64,000 bases of DNA from an uncultured Ellagibacter sp. (GCA_934654815.1 CAKUGU010000001.1:37160-101159), one strand, 5' to 3'; positions 8,833 to 17,377 are shown, counted from the stretch's first letter. Notes: a model not told the origin generated them from the letters alone. Numbers and translations are program-made.

Positions 8833-8887
8833 GGCGGCTTCCCTTGGGTCCCCGCAAACGTGTGGGCGCGCTTTAAGGGAAGCCGCC
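8833..8887 (+). repeat. Intercistronic 13-bp inverted repeat
   Basis: A perfect 13-bp stem (GGCGGCTTCCCTT at 8833-8845 and its complement at 8875-8887) with a 29-nt loop lies between the iron-sulfur gene and the VOC gene. No T-run follows. It could partly terminate transcription, protect the upstream mRNA, or set a ratio between enzyme and downstream genes. Confidence 0.7.
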
Positions 8888-8931
8888 TTCGAGGCCGCCC
8901 GCCGGCTCGGGCGGCGGAGAGGAGCTGGAAA

Positions 8932-9393
8932 ATGGAGCTGACGCTTCAACATGCGGGCATCTACTGCCGCGACATCGACGAGTCCGTCGCGTTTTACGAA
9001 GACGTTCTCGGCTGCAGGCTTTTGTTCAGGTCCGACGCGATGGAGGGCGACAAGCCGCTCAAGATGGCGTGGATGCGGGGCCTCGGCACAGCGTTCGAGC
9101 TGCTCGAATGCGACGACAAGGCGACGTGCGAGAGCGCGGCCGCGTGCCTGAACCACTTGGCGCTGCGCGTGGCCGACATGGACGCGTTCGTCGCCTACCT
9201 GAGCGAGAAGGGCGTGGAAATCGAGGCCGGGCCCTTCGACCCGCCCCTGGAATTCGATCGTCCGTTGGGCCGCGAGGACGACGATTTGTTCACCGTGCAC
9301 GGCGCGGGCGGCGCTCAGCTGCGCATCATGTTCTTCCGCGGCCCCGGCGGCGAGCGGTTCGAAGTTCTCCAAGACAACATCAAGCCCCTTTAG
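8932..9393 (+). CDS. VOC (glyoxalase/dioxygenase-fold) protein
   Basis: A 153-residue protein with two beta-alpha-beta-beta-beta repeats. Candidate metal ligands match the glyoxalase I layout: His7 (LQHAGIYC), Glu59 (FELLEC), His75 (NHLALRV) and Glu144 (RFEVLQD). The VOC superfamily includes glyoxalase I, extradiol dioxygenases, methylmalonyl-CoA epimerase and resistance proteins, so the reaction cannot be fixed. ATG 8932 follows GGAGAGGAGC. Its place between the molybdoenzyme subunits and the MFS transporter suggests it acts on the same substrate or its product, for example as an isomerase or lyase on an aromatic or keto intermediate, since oxygen-dependent ring cleavage is unlikely in an anaerobe. 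Confidence 0.85.
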   Translation: MELTLQHAGIYCRDIDESVAFYEDVLGCRLLFRSDAMEGDKPLKMAWMRGLGTAFELLECDDKATCESAAACLNHLALRVADMDAFVAYLSEKGVEIEAGPFDPPLEFDRPLGREDDDLFTVHGAGGAQLRIMFFRGPGGERFEVLQDNIKPL

Positions 9394-9404
9394 GCTGATG
9401 AAGC

Positions 9405-9434
9405 GGGCGCCGGGGTCACCCCGCTCCGGCGCCC
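9405..9434 (+). repeat. Hairpin between VOC and MFS genes
   Basis: A 9-bp perfect GC stem (GGGCGCCGG / CCGGCGCCC) with a 12-nt loop lies 11 bp after the VOC stop. No T-run follows, so it is more likely an attenuator or mRNA-stability element than a full terminator. Confidence 0.5.
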
Positions 9435-9559
9435 TCCCAACACCCTTATCCCTCCTGATTTCGAAACCCTGCAGGACGCCGGGCTTGGATCGTTGCGCCC
9501 AAAACGAGGCGCCGCGGCGAAACGCGCCCGGAGTCTTCTCGAAGAGATGGGAGCTTTCC

Positions 9560-10747
9560 ATGGATTCCAAGAGAAAATACGGTAACTGGGCGCTCATCGC
9601 CATCGCCATGCTCCTGTTCGGCACGGCGATCGCCACGGTCCAGTACAAGGTCCCCGTCGTCATGGGCGACATCATGGCGAAGATGAACATGGACGCGGGC
9701 TCCGCTTCCTGGCTTATGTCCATCTTCACGTTCGTGGGCATCGTGCTCGCGCTTCCCACCGGAGCCTTGGCGAAGAAGTTCGGCCCGAAGACCATGCTGC
9801 TCGCCGCGGCGGTCGTCGTGGCGATAGGCTCGCTCATCGGCGCGTTCGCGGGTAACGGTACCGTGCTTATCGTGTCGCGCGCCATCGAGGGTGTGGCGTT
9901 CATCTTCGTCACCATCTGCGGGCCTTTGGCCGTGCAGAAGTACGTCGCGCCCGAGAAGATCGGCGCGGCGACGGGCATCTGGGCGCTCTGGGTCTGCCTG
10001 GGTTCGGTGCTCGGCGGCGTGCTCACCCCGACGCTCTACGCCGCCACCGGGTTCGTGGGCGTGTGGGTCATCTACGCGGCGGTAGCCGTGGTGTTCGCGA
10101 TCGTCGTGGCCGTCGCCGTGAAGTTCCCCGGCGGGGAAGGAAAGGCGGCGCCTGCGGTCGCGGCCGAAGAGGAGAAGGTCAGCTACGCGGAGCTTTTCAA
10201 GCCGAACATCCTGCTGTTCTTCCTGGCATTCCTCATTTTCAACATGACGCTGCTCGCCGTTTTGGGCTTCGCGCCCACCTTCATGCAGCAGCAAGGCGTC
10301 GACCCGACGCTGTCGGGCTTCATCAGCACGCTGCCCATGCTGCTCGCGGTCATCTCGTCGCCTTTGTTCGGCGCGCTGTCCGACAAGATGGGGCGCTGCA
10401 AGCCGCTCTACCTGGCCGCGCTCGTGGTCATGGGCCCCTGCACGCTGCTTCTGCTCACGCAGACCGGCCCCCTCATGTGGCTCGGCGCCATCGTCATGGG
10501 ACTTGTCGGGCTGGGTTGCCCCGTCATGTGCCTCACGTCCTACATCAACGTTTTGGGCCGGCCTGAGCTGATGTCGATCGGCATGGGCATGCTCATGCTG
10601 GTGCAGAGCCTCGGGCAGTTTCTGGGCACGTGGCTCGTCCCCATCCTGCTCGGCCCCGACATGTCCGCGTGGATGCTCACCGGCATCGTGATGTGCGTGA
10701 TCGGCTTTATCGGCGCCGCCGCGCTCGCGCTCTGCAAATTCAAGTAA
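9560..10747 (+). CDS. Major facilitator superfamily transporter
   Basis: A 395-residue polytopic membrane protein with 12 predicted hydrophobic helices and the MFS loop motif GALAKKFGPK after helix 2, repeated weakly as GALSDKMGRCK after helix 8. It should sit in the cytoplasmic membrane and move a small solute with a proton or in exchange. ATG 9560 is chosen because the protein then opens MDSKRKYGNWALIAIAML, a normal short cytoplasmic tail, with GGGAG upstream; the open frame back to 9398 adds a non-conserved lead. As the last gene of the molybdoenzyme operon it is the best candidate importer of the substrate or exporter of the product. Confidence 0.9.
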   Translation: MDSKRKYGNWALIAIAMLLFGTAIATVQYKVPVVMGDIMAKMNMDAGSASWLMSIFTFVGIVLALPTGALAKKFGPKTMLLAAAVVVAIGSLIGAFAGNGTVLIVSRAIEGVAFIFVTICGPLAVQKYVAPEKIGAATGIWALWVCLGSVLGGVLTPTLYAATGFVGVWVIYAAVAVVFAIVVAVAVKFPGGEGKAAPAVAAEEEKVSYAELFKPNILLFFLAFLIFNMTLLAVLGFAPTFMQQQGVDPTLSGFISTLPMLLAVISSPLFGALSDKMGRCKPLYLAALVVMGPCTLLLLTQTGPLMWLGAIVMGLVGLGCPVMCLTSYINVLGRPELMSIGMGMLMLVQSLGQFLGTWLVPILLGPDMSAWMLTGIVMCVIGFIGAAALALCKFK

Positions 10748-10796
10748 GGGACGAGCGGGCTTCGCGTTTCGCCAACCCGCTGGCTTCCCGCAAAGG

Positions 10797-10826
10797 CCGC
10801 CTGCCGCGAACTTCCACGGCGGGCGG
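10797..10826. terminator. Hairpin between the two convergent molybdoenzyme operons
   Basis: A 10-bp stem (CCGCCTGCCG with CGGCGGGCGG, one G-U pair) and a 10-nt loop lie in the 157-bp gap between the MFS gene and the convergent iron-sulfur gene. TCTT follows on the plus strand. It is a likely terminator, possibly for both directions. Confidence 0.45.
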
Positions 10827-10904
10827 TCTTGCGTGCCGGGCTGGTTGCCCCGCACCTCCACTGAAATTAGACGGCGGAGGCGCGGGGTTTGCGGGTGAGT
10901 GCTT

Positions 10905-11690
10905 TTACAAGGCGATATCACCTAAGCAAAGGTCGATTTCAGTCACGTCGGCGTCCAGGGTTTTCTTCCCGATGCGTACTGTATAGGGCTTCGCCTCGAC
11001 CTGATCGAACATGAAGTCTCCGAACTCGTCGGTTTCCTGCTCGGCGACCACCTTGCCGCCTTTGTCGAGAAGCTCTACAGTTTGGCCGATTGCGACCTCG
11101 TCGGCTTCGAAGTCGACCACTGCTCCTGCGACGAAGCGCTTGGGCAGGTTGTAGTAGTAAACCTTGGAGCCGAGGCTTTCCATGCCAGGAAGCGTCTCGG
11201 CGCGTTCCATGTCGACTTCCGATTCGTCGACATAGCGCAAAGCCTCGGTGGGACAAGCGTCGACGCAGCGTGGAACGTCCCAACCATTGTCGAGAAGATG
11301 GGCGCAACCGGTGCACTTCTGGGGAAGTTCAAGCTTTTCGTTCCAGTAGATGGCGCCCATGGGGCACGAATCCACTAAGGCTTTGTTGCCTTTCGCCTTC
11401 TCGGGGTCGATGATCACGAGCCCGTCGTCGCGGCGATAGACCGCGTCCGGCGCTGCTTTCATGCAAGGGGCGTCCGCGCAATGGTTGCACATCTCCGGAC
11501 GGTAAGAAACCTTCACCACGGGGACCTGACCGCGTTCTTTCTGGTGCATCTTGCACCAGAACTGGCCGGTCATCGGTTGGGCTTCGGCGTAGGGAAGCCA
11601 GGGCTGGTTGCAGTGTTCGTCTTTGCAAGCTACTTGGCAGTTTGCGCAACCGTTGCATTTGTTGACGTCGATGAGGAATACCTTCGACAT
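10905..11690 (-). CDS. Transhydroxylase-like iron-sulfur small subunit with C-terminal Cna-type barrel
   Basis: A 261-residue subunit resembling the beta subunit of pyrogallol-phloroglucinol transhydroxylase. Residues 1-160 are ferredoxin-like: CNGCANCQVAC, CNHCADAPC and CTGCAHLLDNG...CVDACP. The region IDPEKAKGNKALVDSCPMG lacks the cysteines of a fourth cluster, just as in the Pelobacter protein, leaving three clusters. Residues 180-261 (FVAGAVVDFEADEVAIGQTVELLDK...FGDFMFDQVEAKPYTVRI, read in parts) form a Cna-B/transthyretin-type beta domain, also a hallmark of the transhydroxylase small subunit. It lies 3 bp after the large-subunit gene. It should be cytoplasmic and bound to the large subunit. 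Confidence 0.9.
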   Translation of the reverse strand: MSKVFLIDVNKCNGCANCQVACKDEHCNQPWLPYAEAQPMTGQFWCKMHQKERGQVPVVKVSYRPEMCNHCADAPCMKAAPDAVYRRDDGLVIIDPEKAKGNKALVDSCPMGAIYWNEKLELPQKCTGCAHLLDNGWDVPRCVDACPTEALRYVDESEVDMERAETLPGMESLGSKVYYYNLPKRFVAGAVVDFEADEVAIGQTVELLDKGGKVVAEQETDEFGDFMFDQVEAKPYTVRIGKKTLDADVTEIDLCLGDIAL

Positions 11691-11693
11691 GGC

Positions 11694-14315
11694 TTACTCT
11701 CCTTCTTCGATGATGTAGGCGCTGGCTACCAGGCCGCATTCGCTGCTGTAATCGCGAGCGAAGGCATCGGGGTGTTGGGCTTTAATCTCGTCGATGTCGA
11801 CTTTGCCCAACGCGACGAGGAAGCCGTTGGTGACCTCTCCGGGAACGTTCTTCGAAGAGGTGGCGCTCGGGCAGATCAGGTTGTTCGCGCCGCCGCGGTC
11901 GATTCCGCCCTTGCCGGCGACGATGGCGTCGATGCGTGCACCGTGGTCCTGATAGATCGCGCCGGGCATGACGCGCTCGGTGAGGCGCGCTCCGCCGAGG
12001 ACGGTGCCGCGCTCGTTGTAGAGCTTGACGATCTCGCCGTCCTCGATGCCGTATTCGGCTGCATCTTTGGGATTGATCCATACCGGTTCATAGGCGTAGC
12101 CGTCGGGGCCTACGACCTTGCAGGTCTCGATTTCACGCAGCCAGGGGATGTCGTCGCACTGTGCATGCACGCGCCAGCGCGGATGATTGGAGACGAGTAG
12201 GAACGGGTATTTCTCGGCGCGCTTTCCGCCCTTGCGCTCGTCGTGCTCCTCAGACTTCTCGACCCACTGCGCATAAGGCCTGCGCTCTTCGTCGTCGGGG
12301 AAGTTCTCGGCCAGGCGTGTGGAGTAGTACTCGAGCTTGCCGCTCGGGGTTTCGAGCGGGTAGTTCTCCGGGTCCTTCCAGAAGTTGTAAAGGCCGGCCG
12401 GCTCCGTTTCCCATCCATCGCGAACCTTCGATGCCCAGAATTTCTTCTCCTTGAGGTCCTCGTAGCTGAAGTCTTGGGGAACGCCGGAGTTGTCGAAGCC
12501 GTTCTTGATCGCTTCCTCTTGGGTCATGCCGCGCGTGAGCTTGTCATAGAGCCCCGCGTACTTGCCGCCGAACTTCTCGAGCTTCTTCGCGACCTCGCAG
12601 ACGCAGTGGAAGTCCGATTTCGCCTCGCCCTGGGGGTCGACTGCCTGCTCTTCCAGGAACAACAGGTTAACCTGGCCGTTCATGTTGTCGTTGGAAATAT
12701 CGGAGCATTCAAGGGTGGTGGCGCAGGGAAGGATGATGTCGGCGAAGACGGTGTCATTTTCCATCCAGGGATGCTGCACGACGACGGTCTCGATGGTTTC
12801 GTTGCGCAGCGCCTCCTCGAACTTGAAGCCGCCGTTCCAGCAGGTCGACCAGCAAGGAGCGTCCGACCAGATCATATGGATGCCATTGCCTCCCGACATG
12901 GGGAATTCGAAGGGGATGAACTGGTCAGGTGCGGGCATGGCGCAGGGACCATGGCTGTACCAGTGGGTTGATTCGCCTTTCGCCTGGTTCTCGATGAGTT
13001 CGGGAAGCTTGGTCTTCATGACGAAGGAGGGGCCGAGGCGCTGCTGGTCACCGTTGAAGGCGCTTTCGAGCGTGGTATAGATTTCCCCGCGGGGGACAGG
13101 GCTTACGGAATCGAACCCGAAAAGCTGCCATTCGATGAACTTGAATTGATGGCGCCCGGGCATGCCGACGCCTTGCATGCCGAGAAGGCTCACCTCGAGT
13201 CGCGCAGGCTCATGAGAGAAGGGCGAGCGCACCATGCCGCCGCCGTTACAGTGTCCGATAGAAACGTTGTGCTTCGCCCAGTAGCGAGCGAGCGCCTTGA
13301 TGCGGTAGCTGGGAACGCCGCACTTTTTAGCGGCCCACGCGGGCGTTTTCTCCACGCCGTCGATGTAACCCATAACGTAGCTCTCGAACCAGTCGAATCC
13401 GACGGCGTGGGTCTTGATGTAGTCCTTCTCGTAAGTCTCCTCGGTGAACCACACATGCGCGATGGCAAGCTGCAGGGCGGCATCGGTGTTGGGAAGCACA
13501 GGGATCCATTTATCTGCATGGACTGCGCCCGCGTAGTTCACGTCGGGGCAGATGAAGATGGACTTCACGCCTATTTCGTTGAACCAATAGCACATGCGGG
13601 AAGGAAGCTGTCCGCCCCATCCCCATGGGGTGGTTTCGGGGTCGCATCCCCAGAACAGCACCGCGTCGCCGTTTTGGGTGATGTCTCGGAAAATGCCGTT
13701 GCAGTACTTGTTCTCGCCGAGCGGCTCCATGCCCCAGATGTGCTTGGCGCCCCAAACCCAACCTTCCCAGGAGTCGGGTTGACGGGATTGGACGGTGCAT
13801 CCGCCTACCAAGTTGAGCATTTGGATGGGAGTGCCGTGCGACCCGTTATAGTTCTTCGCCTCGCCATGGCCCTCGCCTTGGCAATAGACCGCGTAGGGAC
13901 CGTAGGTTTCGTGCATGCGGGCGACTTCCTCGGCGACGATCTGCGTCGCTTCATCCCAGGAGATGCGGCGATACTTCGACTTGCCGCGATTCTGCGTGTT
14001 GCGCTCGCCCTTGGGGTCCCAGTCTTCGCGAATCAAAGGGTAGGGAACGCGATTCTTGGAATAGGTGCGCATCTTGTACCCCATTGCCAGAGGCGGAATG
14101 AGCGATTTGAAGCCGGGGTCGAAGGTGTGCCCGTCTTTCTCGAGGCTCCACATCTTGAGCTCTTCGCGGGTATAGTTTTCGTCGTAGTGAAGCGGCCTGA
14201 TTCGTACTGCCCGGCCGTCTTTAACGTCGATCGACGCCGGGTTGGCTGCCATGCCGAAACCGCATAGGCCGAGCGCCTTGATGACGGACTTGTCGGCGAT
14301 GTCGCTTTTTGCCAT
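11694..14315 (-). CDS. Pyrogallol-phloroglucinol transhydroxylase-like molybdoenzyme large subunit
   Basis: An 873-residue molybdopterin enzyme, close to the 875 residues I recall for Pelobacter acidigallici transhydroxylase, which moves hydroxyl groups between trihydroxybenzenes without net redox change. It has no N-terminal Cys cluster, as in that enzyme. QPDSWEGWVWGAKHIWG matches the Pelobacter segment carrying catalytic Asp174 and Mo ligand Ser175; here they fall at Asp181 and Ser182. His150 (GEGHGE) sits about where catalytic His144 lies. There is no export signal. ATG 14315 is preceded by GAGAGG, and an ATG at 14336 lacks a site. The gene is followed at 3 bp by its small subunit. The family also includes gut catechol dehydroxylases, so dehydroxylation of a catechol is an alternative to transhydroxylation. 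Confidence 0.88.
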   Translation of the reverse strand: MAKSDIADKSVIKALGLCGFGMAANPASIDVKDGRAVRIRPLHYDENYTREELKMWSLEKDGHTFDPGFKSLIPPLAMGYKMRTYSKNRVPYPLIREDWDPKGERNTQNRGKSKYRRISWDEATQIVAEEVARMHETYGPYAVYCQGEGHGEAKNYNGSHGTPIQMLNLVGGCTVQSRQPDSWEGWVWGAKHIWGMEPLGENKYCNGIFRDITQNGDAVLFWGCDPETTPWGWGGQLPSRMCYWFNEIGVKSIFICPDVNYAGAVHADKWIPVLPNTDAALQLAIAHVWFTEETYEKDYIKTHAVGFDWFESYVMGYIDGVEKTPAWAAKKCGVPSYRIKALARYWAKHNVSIGHCNGGGMVRSPFSHEPARLEVSLLGMQGVGMPGRHQFKFIEWQLFGFDSVSPVPRGEIYTTLESAFNGDQQRLGPSFVMKTKLPELIENQAKGESTHWYSHGPCAMPAPDQFIPFEFPMSGGNGIHMIWSDAPCWSTCWNGGFKFEEALRNETIETVVVQHPWMENDTVFADIILPCATTLECSDISNDNMNGQVNLLFLEEQAVDPQGEAKSDFHCVCEVAKKLEKFGGKYAGLYDKLTRGMTQEEAIKNGFDNSGVPQDFSYEDLKEKKFWASKVRDGWETEPAGLYNFWKDPENYPLETPSGKLEYYSTRLAENFPDDEERRPYAQWVEKSEEHDERKGGKRAEKYPFLLVSNHPRWRVHAQCDDIPWLREIETCKVVGPDGYAYEPVWINPKDAAEYGIEDGEIVKLYNERGTVLGGARLTERVMPGAIYQDHGARIDAIVAGKGGIDRGGANNLICPSATSSKNVPGEVTNGFLVALGKVDIDEIKAQHPDAFARDYSSECGLVASAYIIEEGE

Positions 14316-14417
14316 TGTTTTTCCTCTCTCTTGCATATTCGGCGCATTTCGCGCCGTTTTCCCTCTTCGATGAATCCTTGCGGATTAAGACTCGGTGCTG
14401 CTTTCGCGTGCCGCGTC

Positions 14418-15359
14418 TTATTCGGTGTGCGCTGCGCTCGCTTCGTTTCGGGGAGTATCGGCTTTCGGGCCATTCTTGGAAAGGAGGGCCGCTCGGGCGA
14501 TTGCTCCCAGGGCTCCGATGACATCAAGCGCGAGCAAGAGCGCGATGACCATGATGAAGGGCATGGGGCCGGGAACTCCGCCTGCCAAGGCGAAGCAGAA
14601 AAGCTGCACGGTTGCCTGCCCGAAATCCATGATCACCACCTGCGCGCCGCCGCCGAGTGTGTCGAGCACGGGGCTCATGCACCCGGGAATGGTGAGCAAG
14701 CCACCTGCCACGATCAAAATCGAGAACAGGGTGGGAACCGTGACCCCGGTGAGCATGACCGCAAGCTGCATAAGGGCCGAGAACGCTCCCACGCCCAGGA
14801 AGGAGAAGGCCAACGTTGCGGGCGCTAAAGACGGGTCGTGCACGGTGAGCATGTTCGTGAGCAGATCCCCTGCGGCGTTCGGCATGATGGATACGTATGC
14901 GGGTACTGCAGCAGGCGCTCCGGTTTCTTGCGCGAAGGCAAGGGCGTCTGCACCGAGATGGGTGCTCCCTCCGTCTAGGAAGAAAATCGCCGCTGAGACG
15001 ATCATGAGAATGATCATGGTCGCGCCCACGACCTTGAGCATGATTTCCTTGAAGGCGACCCATACGCCGCGGGCGAGGCTGCCCGTCTTCATCTTCGTGC
15101 CGAAGGTGATGCCCGACATGGTCGCCCCCAGGCCGACGAAGGGAAGCGTCGCGCCCATCTCTCCGATTTTCTCGATTTTGTCCCATGCCCCGGTGGCGAA
15201 TAGGACACCGCCGAGCACGCCCATAGTGAGCAGCAGTGCTATGGTCTGGTTCCCCTCGAGAAAGGGAACCTGCCAGTAGATCATGGCGAGCCCTTGGCCG
15301 AGGAGGCCGAAGATGCCTCCCACCAAAAAGGCGCCGCCCAATGGTTTGGCAAAGCGCAT
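14418..15359 (-). CDS. Fused double SpoVA-domain membrane protein
   Basis: A 313-residue integral membrane protein. Residues 1-115 match SpoVAC/SpoVAE proteins in order: GGIFGLLGQGLAMIYW, then GVLFATGAWDKIEKIGEMGA, then LPFVGLGATMSG. The second half repeats the pattern: FLGVGAFSALMQLAVMLTG, then GLLTIPGCMSPVLDTLGGGA, then VIMDFGQATVQL. It therefore looks like two SpoVA domains fused in tandem. In Bacillus, SpoVA proteins move dipicolinic acid, an aromatic dicarboxylate, across the forespore membrane. This organism type does not sporulate, and the gene sits first in an operon with a transhydroxylase-like enzyme (103-bp gap), so I infer an aromatic-acid transporter or channel. The ribosome binding site GGAGG is 4 bp upstream of ATG 15359. 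Confidence 0.75.
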   Translation of the reverse strand: MRFAKPLGGAFLVGGIFGLLGQGLAMIYWQVPFLEGNQTIALLLTMGVLGGVLFATGAWDKIEKIGEMGATLPFVGLGATMSGITFGTKMKTGSLARGVWVAFKEIMLKVVGATMIILMIVSAAIFFLDGGSTHLGADALAFAQETGAPAAVPAYVSIMPNAAGDLLTNMLTVHDPSLAPATLAFSFLGVGAFSALMQLAVMLTGVTVPTLFSILIVAGGLLTIPGCMSPVLDTLGGGAQVVIMDFGQATVQLFCFALAGGVPGPMPFIMVIALLLALDVIGALGAIARAALLSKNGPKADTPRNEASAAHTE

Positions 15360-15416
15360 GATTCCTCCTCGTTTCCTCGTCTGTGCCGTAACCGGTTTGG
15401 CGAGAACAAAGATGCG

Positions 15417-15446
15417 CTAAACGAGGAAGCGAATCATCAACGTCAA
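15417..15446 (-). promoter_or_regulatory. Possible promoter for the SpoVA-transhydroxylase operon
   Basis: On the minus strand TTGACG (15441-15446) is followed after 18 bp by GTTTAG (15417-15422). The -10 match is weak. It lies about 60 bp upstream of the SpoVA-like start, in the 225-bp gap after the LuxR regulator gene, which is where a target promoter of that regulator would be expected. Confidence 0.35.
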
Positions 15447-15584
15447 TGCTGAAAAAGAAGGTTTCATCACTGATGCATGAGAGCTAATCATACTCGAATG
15501 GGAATGATGAATCGACGAATTGCTAGAGTTTCCCCAGTTGAATGGCCATGAGAGGGTGGCTTTTCATGAAGGCGAATACGAGGG

Positions 15585-17060
15585 CTACGAAGACCGCGAT
15601 ATTTCACCATCGATGAGGTCGATGAGCTCTTGACGCGAATTGACGCCGATTTTTCCGTAGACCTGATACGTGTGGGAGCGGACCGTCGCGTTGGAAACGC
15701 AAAGCTCGCGTTCGATTGCCGCTGCGTTGTGCCCTTTGGACAAAAGGAGCAGCACCTCGCGCTGGCGAGGGGACAGGCCGTACCGCTCGGCGACGGCGAG
15801 ACATGCTTCTTCCCGCAAGGAGTCCGTGATTTCGAGCTTGACGACACTGTCCTTGTCGGCAGATGCGGATTCTTTCGTTTTGCTTTGGGCTTCCGTGGTG
15901 AGGGGGTCGTGCCCTATGGGAACGATGGTCACCACGACGAAGAGAACTGCGAGGATGAGGGTGCAGCTTTGCTCGAAGGAAAGCCGCAGGGGAAGCGGTG
16001 AGAGCCCGAGGGCGATCGTTCCGTATATCCAGCCGAGCAGAAGGCCGCCGATGAAAAAGGTATTTCCGCGCAGGAACTGGTAGACGGGCTGCGATCGATG
16101 CCTTGAGACGATGACGGACAAAGAGGCCCAGCCGGACATGTCGATGAAGACGAAGCCGACGAAGGCAACGGCGGCGACGACGATGACGAGCTGCTCGGGA
16201 GGGGCTATTGCGAATAGCAGCGCGAGCGCAAGACAGATAAAAACCACTCGCAAGGTCAATTCGTAAGGGTAGTCCCTCTTCTTGGTTGCGAATAACACCG
16301 CCACTTGAAGCAGACAGCAGAGAAGCATGCTGACCCCGAAGAGCAACGTGCCATTGAAAGATTGTGGTGTTGCGAGGAAGGCGAGAAGAAGGAACCCGAA
16401 GGCGAACCCGAAGCAAACACGTACGATGCCGGTATCCCAGGTGAGGGTAAGCCGCTCTCGTCCTTCCTTGACCGGGATAAGCTCCGGTGCACCGCTTTCT
16501 CGAGAGAAAAGCAGGTAGAACACGCAGCTCAGCAAAAGAGCGGCGATCGGGGAGGCTTGGCACCAAGGCGAGGAGAGGTTCTCGCTCGCCAAGAACCAGC
16601 ATCCCGCAATCGCGTAGGATGCTGCGCTCGCCGTCGGTGCCAAGTCGCGCTCGAGCAGGGAAAAGTACTCGCTCCATATGGCAATCGACAGCGGTGCCGC
16701 CGCGCCGAAGGCGCACCAGCACACAGCCGCTAGGAAAGCAGGGACGGGCATGAAGCATGCGACGACTTGGCAAAGGGGCAGCACGGACCCCAGGCAGGCC
16801 GTGACCACGATGACGGCACGGCGGTTTTTCCTGTCAGAAATGCTGTCGGCGATCTTGCGGTAGGCGAAATGACATACCGCCATGGAAACAAGGCCGACCA
16901 GACGCAGCAAGGCGAACTCTTCGGGGTCGCTTCCGGCGTGGTTGGAGAACAGCAACGCGAACAGCCACCCGGTGGACAAGCCGAAGCCCATGAGCCCGAT
17001 GATGTCCGTCGATGCGAAACGGCTTTTTTCGTCCGCCGAGGCATGTTCCTCTTCGCCCAT
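15585..17060 (-). CDS. LuxR-family regulator with about 12 N-terminal membrane helices
   Basis: A 491-residue protein. Residues 20-390 hold about 12 hydrophobic helices with an MFS-like arrangement. A linker rich in Lys, Ser, Glu and Asp follows, and residues 425-490 form a LuxR-type helix-turn-helix (LSPRQREVLLLLSKGHN, then VSNATVRSHTYQVYGKIGV). Membrane-bound LuxR regulators of this architecture are abundant in Eggerthellaceae, where members next to catechol dehydroxylase genes respond to the substrate. It is encoded upstream of, and in the same direction as, the SpoVA-transhydroxylase genes, so it is the likely sensor-activator of that operon, sensing the aromatic substrate at the membrane. 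Confidence 0.9.
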   Translation of the reverse strand: MGEEEHASADEKSRFASTDIIGLMGFGLSTGWLFALLFSNHAGSDPEEFALLRLVGLVSMAVCHFAYRKIADSISDRKNRRAVIVVTACLGSVLPLCQVVACFMPVPAFLAAVCWCAFGAAAPLSIAIWSEYFSLLERDLAPTASAASYAIAGCWFLASENLSSPWCQASPIAALLLSCVFYLLFSRESGAPELIPVKEGRERLTLTWDTGIVRVCFGFAFGFLLLAFLATPQSFNGTLLFGVSMLLCCLLQVAVLFATKKRDYPYELTLRVVFICLALALLFAIAPPEQLVIVVAAVAFVGFVFIDMSGWASLSVIVSRHRSQPVYQFLRGNTFFIGGLLLGWIYGTIALGLSPLPLRLSFEQSCTLILAVLFVVVTIVPIGHDPLTTEAQSKTKESASADKDSVVKLEITDSLREEACLAVAERYGLSPRQREVLLLLSKGHNAAAIERELCVSNATVRSHTYQVYGKIGVNSRQELIDLIDGEISRSS

Positions 17061-17377
17061 GGCGTCATCCCCCTCTTTGTTTGAATTCCCCCTCGATTCA
17101 CTTTACTACTATGGAAGGAACCTTCGGCGCCATTTGCGCGATGCGTCTTTCTCCATTGTTCTCGATGTAGGCCCCATCTTCTCGACACGAAAAATCCACG
17201 TTGCGGGGTCGCGCTCTCGGGCGACTTCTGCTATCATTCAACAGGTTGCGCTAACGAAGGCGCAATCGGGAATAAGTGCGATGATACGCGGCGGCGGTGC
17301 ATATGTACCGGTTTCGGACTTGCTACGGCCACGCTTCAAAGTTATCGCATGCAGTTATTTCGCCATAAGGAGAGTAC
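17061..17377. other. Divergent upstream region of the LuxR gene and rplU
   Basis: These 317 bases hold no credible gene. They separate the minus-strand LuxR gene from the plus-strand ribosomal operon. A possible -10 (TATCAT, near 17231) is visible for rplU without a good -35. About 140 bp of leader follow, ending in AAGGAGAG before ATG 17378. Long leaders before ribosomal protein genes often carry autoregulatory structure, but I could not identify one. Confidence 0.4.

Noticed and set aside
8932..9393. VOC protein as an oxygen-dependent extradiol dioxygenase
   Set aside because: The metal ligands fit glyoxalase I as well, and an oxygenase is unlikely in an anaerobic context.
14418..15359. 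SpoVA-like gene as evidence that the organism forms spores
   Set aside because: No other sporulation gene is seen and the gene sits in a metabolic operon.
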